Shown here: one piece after another, positions 14,901 to 18,176 of the stretch | Layout: each line of letters begins with the position of its first letter | Position numbering within the stretch: position 1 is the stretch's first letter | Origin: Sporomusaceae bacterium | Lineage (GTDB): Bacteria; Bacillota; Negativicutes; DSM-13327 | Assembly (NCBI GenBank): GCA_027492445.1 | Contig: JAPUES010000078.1 | Span: 3,734 to 21,909, forward strand | Length of the DNA: 18,176 nucleotides | Direction: 5' to 3' | Made by a program: the position numbers and the translations under genes | Notes under the pieces: model-generated | What the model saw: the letters and a program-made list of their open reading frames with translations, nothing else | The model's database searches: none | What the model was told of the DNA's origin: nothing

Positions 14901-14929
14901 ATTTTATATATGTTAAGTGTTATTGCCAA
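14901..14929 (-). promoter_or_regulatory. Sigma-A promoter of the small-gene operon
   Basis: Read on the minus strand, TTGGCA (14929-14924) and TAAAAT (14906-14901) are separated by exactly 17 bases. It lies between the stop of the 397-residue gene and the first tiny ORF, so the row of small ORFs from 14832 to about 14060 has its own promoter. Confidence 0.65.
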
Positions 14930-14943
14930 AGGAAATATCTTAT

Positions 14944-16137
14944 TTAGGAGTTGTCCAGTGAATTTTTCTCGCGGTGGAGCCCTCTAAGTTCATTAATTCT
15001 TCTCAGTTCCCGAATTGTTTTATTTTTAGCCCATTCATCATCGCAACAAAACTTTCGCAACATGTCCCATTTATCATCCGCGATAGAACACTCCGTAAAT
15101 TTTACTATTTTTTTATAATCTTCTTCATCTACTAATGGCATAAGATAATATGCAGCTGACAATCTCATAATATCCATAAACATTAAAAATTCTTGAGGAT
15201 CATCAAGATTGAGTATCATCTCTGCTTTTTTTACAAGGGCTTTATATTTTTCATCATCTGATATCGCAATACTGATTTTATTTAGTTCTTGTCCTACATC
15301 AGTATCTGCCCTTGGTTTAATATCATACATTTGTGCCGCTCCCCAAAGCGCTGGATAACTAAGTTTTTCATAGCCACTTAGATATTCATACTTTTCACCA
15401 TGCATCTTTAATCCCAAAAGATGAATAATGAATTGTGCCAACCCATCAGCTTGAAGCATTCCCTTCTTATACTCGCCATTGGTACTTTCATTTAAAGCAT
15501 GCCCATAGACTAATTTTGACGAAAGCATATGTGCATCCTGCTTCATTACGAATCGATTTAGTTCAATCAAAGTGTCTAGCGCTTTTCCCATCAAACGATA
15601 CCGCAATACTTCATCTGAATGCAACAGATTCTTCATTAATATAAAAATCTGCTTATTAATGCTCTCCGTTAACAGGCATTCTAATTTAGCATTCATAAAT
15701 GCTGGATTTGATTCGATTATTCGCAAATCTTTTTCTGACATATAGGTTTCTAGATTAACTACTAAATCACTATACAGTTCTTCTCTCGTGCTGAGTTTTC
15801 TATCGTTCTTATTATTAAGCAAAAATCTAGAATCTATTAACGTTAAAATAAAACCTTGGTATTCTGGCTGGATTAAATACATAGCCTCATTGTTATCTTT
15901 GGCAACTTGAAAATCAGACACTTCTAATTTCCCATCGCTTAATTCACATATTTTTTGGATTAGCCTCCTGATAGTTTTCCCACTAAATGTAACGCCCCTT
16001 CTAGAATATTTCGTCAGGTAAGCTGCAATTTCATCAGCATTAATTTCTACTTTACCAATTTTTCTTTTTACAATATCCGGGTCTATTTCATTTGAATCCG
16101 ACTTTAGCTTATTAGTAAAATCAGAATTCCTCCCCAT
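14944..16137 (-). CDS. Hypothetical protein, 397 aa, with possible N-terminal HTH
   Basis: A soluble, mostly helical protein of 397 residues with no membrane segment or signal peptide. Residues about 30-62 (INADEIAAYLTKY, then GKTIRRLIQKI) have the spacing of a helix-turn-helix, and a short beta-like segment (MYLIQPEYQGFILTLI) follows. The rest is helical and rich in leucine, with a moderately conserved-looking part around HALNESTNGEYKKGMLQADG. I do not recognise the family. The start at ATG 16137 has GGAGGTG at an eight-base spacing, and a plausible promoter lies about 40 bases further upstream. It is flanked by a noncoding GC-rich island and by the tiny-ORF operon on the same strand. A regulator of an accessory element is one possibility, but nothing in the sequence proves it. 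Confidence 0.8.
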   Translation of the reverse strand: MGRNSDFTNKLKSDSNEIDPDIVKRKIGKVEINADEIAAYLTKYSRRGVTFSGKTIRRLIQKICELSDGKLEVSDFQVAKDNNEAMYLIQPEYQGFILTLIDSRFLLNNKNDRKLSTREELYSDLVVNLETYMSEKDLRIIESNPAFMNAKLECLLTESINKQIFILMKNLLHSDEVLRYRLMGKALDTLIELNRFVMKQDAHMLSSKLVYGHALNESTNGEYKKGMLQADGLAQFIIHLLGLKMHGEKYEYLSGYEKLSYPALWGAAQMYDIKPRADTDVGQELNKISIAISDDEKYKALVKKAEMILNLDDPQEFLMFMDIMRLSAAYYLMPLVDEEDYKKIVKFTECSIADDKWDMLRKFCCDDEWAKNKTIRELRRINELRGLHREKNSLDNS

Positions 16138-16175
16138 AATTTGGCACCTCCAAACTTGAAATCACCAGAATACTC

Positions 16176-16204
16176 ATTATTTCTTAAATGATATAAATAT
16201 CCAA
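16176..16204 (-). promoter_or_regulatory. Putative promoter of the 397-aa gene
   Basis: On the minus strand, TTGGAT (16204-16199) and AATAAT (16181-16176) are 17 bases apart. They lie about 40 bases before the ATG of the 397-residue gene. Both boxes deviate from consensus, so this is a moderate call. Confidence 0.45.
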
Positions 16205-16640
16205 CTAAGCTTGCGCTATTGTAAAAATTGCGTTATTGGCATATGCGCGAACTGTAATCGTAAGACTGTAACAATACTAAATTCCCTCAAGTCTTGCCGT
16301 ACCACACATCAGTTACAAGTACAACCTTTAATAGCCTTAGGAAGGATAGAGCGCGAAGTCCGACGAAGGACAGACAATACACCGCTCCGGCCAGAAGCCA
16401 CTCGCCCACGGTTTTGCAACTACTACACATTCTTATGCCAAGTAGCTGTGGAAGTCGACTCCTGACCTCCGCTAGTCTTCTCGTGGTCGCACTCTATTTT
16501 ATCAAGTGACGTTGCACCTCATTTCTGCTTCGTGCGCTGCGCTCGCCGGCTATCGCCAGAACTGCTCGACTACTTTTACGGCCGCATCCCTCATCTTGTG
16601 GCTCGCACCCGCTTTCCACTCACTGTAGTATCTCAATAAA
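16205..16640. other. GC-rich noncoding island, possible structured RNA or element remnant
   Basis: About 430 bases with no convincing gene on either strand. From 16381 to 16620 I count roughly 55% G+C, against about 32% in the adjacent line of the 397-residue gene (16081-16140). Overlapping plus-strand frames (for example 16211-16465) give low-complexity, Arg/Thr/Ser-rich translations without a ribosome-binding site, and the minus-strand frames are broken by stops. Local complementarity is present (for example GTCC/GGAC around 16359-16372, and an AGTCGACT palindrome near 16453). A GC-rich noncoding block in AT-rich DNA often marks a structured RNA or the end of a mobile element. I saw no match to tmRNA, RNase P RNA, SRP RNA, 6S RNA or a group II intron domain V. 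Confidence 0.45.
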
Positions 16641-16693
16641 TAATACCATATGAAAAAAACCATACTCTTGTGATGAAACTTATTTTTATACCA

Positions 16694-16800
16694 CTCTATG
16701 CGCCACTTTTGATTTTCACTTTTAATATTGGCGCATAGACAAAGCCACGAAATTCAAGGCTCTTTACACATCTCTATGCGCCGTTTATGCGCCACTTATG
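16694..16800. repeat. Cluster of four TATGCGCC repeats
   Basis: TATGCGCC occurs on the plus strand at 16697-16704, 16775-16782 and 16786-16793, and on the minus strand at 16737-16730. The first and the inverted copy (CTATGCGCC/GGCGCATAG) can form a nine-base-pair hairpin with a 25-base loop. The last two are tightly spaced direct copies with an 11-base period. They lie just downstream of the 3' end of the GHKL-type gene, about 30 to 130 bases past its stop. They could be binding sites or part of an unstable repeat tract associated with that gene family. Confidence 0.7.
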
Positions 16801-16821
16801 TTTTATTCGAAGAAAATTGTC

Positions 16822-17970
16822 CTATACGTCACTACACCAATGATACCTTGTTTGCTTCAATAATCCCGTTTTATCAATCATACCGTCAGCAATTAACTTA
16901 GACAAAGATCGTTGAAGGTTTCTACGCGGAATATCCAGGCCAATACGACTATGAATCTCACTGATGGATGCATTCTTATATTTTTTTAAGTCAGTACAAA
17001 TAAGCTCATGTAATCGGTGTGGCTCAATATCTTTTAACGTCGTTTGGGTGACCAACTTCAAACTGCGAATCATTTCTGGAGAAATACGATAAGTCATCCC
17101 CTTGGTCCGTCCTCGAGTATGAACCAGTTTCCAGTTAATTAGGCGTCCCAGCCATGGTTTTAGATCGATCGCATCTTTCAGATCTAAAAAATCACACAAC
17201 TCCAAGGCTGTCATCATTTCATGCTGCGCTAAAATGCAAAGACAAATTCGCTCTCGCTGACTTAATTGATGCGTCTGATCGACCATCGCAACAAAATTAA
17301 TAACTTGCGTATTATAAATACGGCGTCTGACTGTTACGGAAAAATAATCTGCACCCTCTTCAAGCTCAGGGCGCTGTTTTCCTTGCGATAGCAATACATC
17401 ATATACAACATCGTAGCCGCTGCCTTCTCTCTCCATGAGCTTTAAGTCGTGAAACACTTTGGCCAAATTCTCATTACGCCGAACACTGGCATGTAAGATA
17501 TTACGCGTGGTAACCCCAAGTGGCAACAAGCCGGGATTCACAATCTGCAAACGATCTGGATATAAATTAATAAAAATATCACCCCGTTGCGTGTAGGGGC
17601 GGTGGACTAAAGCATTTATCAGTAGTTCTCGTACAACCGTCTTATCATAATGCGCTATATGCTGCCGATATAAACCATCCGGAAATTCGTAGCTTTCCTT
17701 CCAATCCGGAACCTCATTCCATATGGCTTCTAACATCTCCATAGGATTCAAACTATAATCATCCCATATAATTTTATTTACCTTCGCATCATTTTCATCA
17801 TATTTGATAAATTGCACAACAGGCGCAGACCCTAGTTTTGCTCTATCCGTTCGTTTACCAATACACAATATGCCCAAGTTAGTTAGATACTCTCCATCAG
17901 CCAGCAAATAATGCTCTAACAATTCTTCATCAGACTTTTCTTTAACCGATTGCTTAACACGTTCTGACAT
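16822..17970 (-). pseudogene. GHKL ATPase/winged-helix regulator lacking its AlbA_2 N-terminal domain
   Basis: 382 codons are open from ATG 17970. The sequence begins MSERVKQSVKEKSDEELLEH and then has a GHKL-type ATPase domain: ELLINALVHRPY (N box), LQIVNPGLLPLG and MEREGSGYD, from about 110 to 215. Winged-helix-like segments follow (ALELCDFLDL and ASISEIHSRIGLDIPRRNLQ). Intact proteins of this family (AlbA_2-HATPase_c_4) have an AlbA_2/Schlafen DNA-binding domain of about 150 residues before this point. Here the frame upstream continues only 26 codons to a TGA at 18049-18051, with no AlbA_2 match and no ribosome-binding site at the ATG. I read it as a 5'-truncated remnant. Expression of a short form from the internal ATG cannot be excluded. 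Confidence 0.7.
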
Positions 17971-18176
17971 CCGAATACCAAAACAGAAGTTGCGACACTT
18001 CGCCTCATCAACACAGCCCTTTACTACAGCGCTAGGATTGTATTTCTTTCATCTTACCCTGTTTCTTCGGTATTATTACTAAAAATACCTGCTCGCTGAT
18101 AAATTTCAAGTGTTCCATTTTCTCCCCTCCCGGGTCAGGGGTGGGCACAAACATTCTGAGCCAGGGCGAAGATCGC
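17971..18176 (-). other. Junction sequence upstream of the truncated regulator
   Basis: The 206 bases to the right edge hold no recognisable gene. On the minus strand a very strong site (GGGAGGGGAGA) precedes an ATG at 18118 that opens a 28-codon frame ending at 18032. The peptide begins MEHLKFISEQVFLVIIPKKQ and I do not recognise it. Another frame in the same stretch reads LEIYQRAGIFSNNTEE before a stop. These broken frames next to a truncated gene fit a deletion or insertion junction, possibly the end of a mobile element lying beyond the window. Confidence 0.35.

Noticed and set aside
16211..16509. Two overlapping plus-strand ORFs (84 and 71 codons) in the GC-rich island
   Set aside because: Both lack ribosome-binding sites and have low-complexity Arg/Thr/Ser-rich translations; long frames arise easily in GC-rich DNA with few stops.
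16205..16640. Group II intron, because GTGCGAC occurs on the minus strand near 16492
   Set aside because: No domain V hairpin, no reverse transcriptase gene, and the match to the intron 5' end is only seven bases.
16694..16800. CRISPR array
   Set aside because: Repeat units are eight or nine bases, irregularly spaced and in both orientations, with no cas genes.

Overview
The window reads as chromosomal DNA of an anaerobic, endospore-forming, diderm Firmicute of the Negativicutes (Sporomusaceae, Pelosinus/Sporomusa type). That placement is inferred from gene style: AT-rich DNA with strong Shine-Dalgarno sites, a PdaB-type spore deacetylase, a futalosine-route menaquinone cluster, a bacteriohemerythrin and an unbroken aro operon. 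Genus level is a guess.

Layout. 1-1188 (minus): the first 35 codons of an HD-GYP-like protein and an AI-2E-family membrane protein. 1401-6776 (plus): a sigma-A promoter, a 41-codon leader peptide packed with Tyr/Phe/Trp codons, an intrinsic terminator, then aroF-aroB-aroA-aroC-aroK and a strong terminator. 6814-7194 (minus): a bacteriohemerythrin. 12837-7372 (minus): mqnE-mqnA-mqnC, a divergent MTA/purine nucleoside phosphorylase homologue and guaA, closed by a terminator. 13757-12950 (minus): a PdaB-like polysaccharide deacetylase and its terminator. 13833-18176: an accessory, partly decayed region with fragments of two AlbA_2/GHKL-type regulators, a promoter driving a run of tiny overlapping ORFs, an unrecognised 397-residue protein, a GC-rich noncoding island and a cluster of TATGCGCC repeats.

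How the genes work together. The aro operon encodes DAHP synthase, 3-dehydroquinate synthase, EPSP synthase, chorismate synthase and shikimate kinase; aroD and aroE functions are not in the window. The convergent mqn cluster takes chorismate (MqnA), builds aminodeoxyfutalosine (MqnE) and cyclises the de-purinated product (MqnC). No canonical MqnB is present. The nucleoside phosphorylase homologue between mqnC and guaA is a candidate for purine release, with guaA able to use salvaged purine. MqnD is absent.

The most striking observation is the leader in front of aroF. It has the parts of a classical translation-coupled attenuator: promoter, RBS, a peptide with 13 aromatic residues among residues 13-30, mutually exclusive antiterminator and terminator pairings, and the first gene of aromatic biosynthesis. 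Such ribosome-stalling attenuators are unusual in Firmicutes, where T-boxes and TRAP are the better-known devices.
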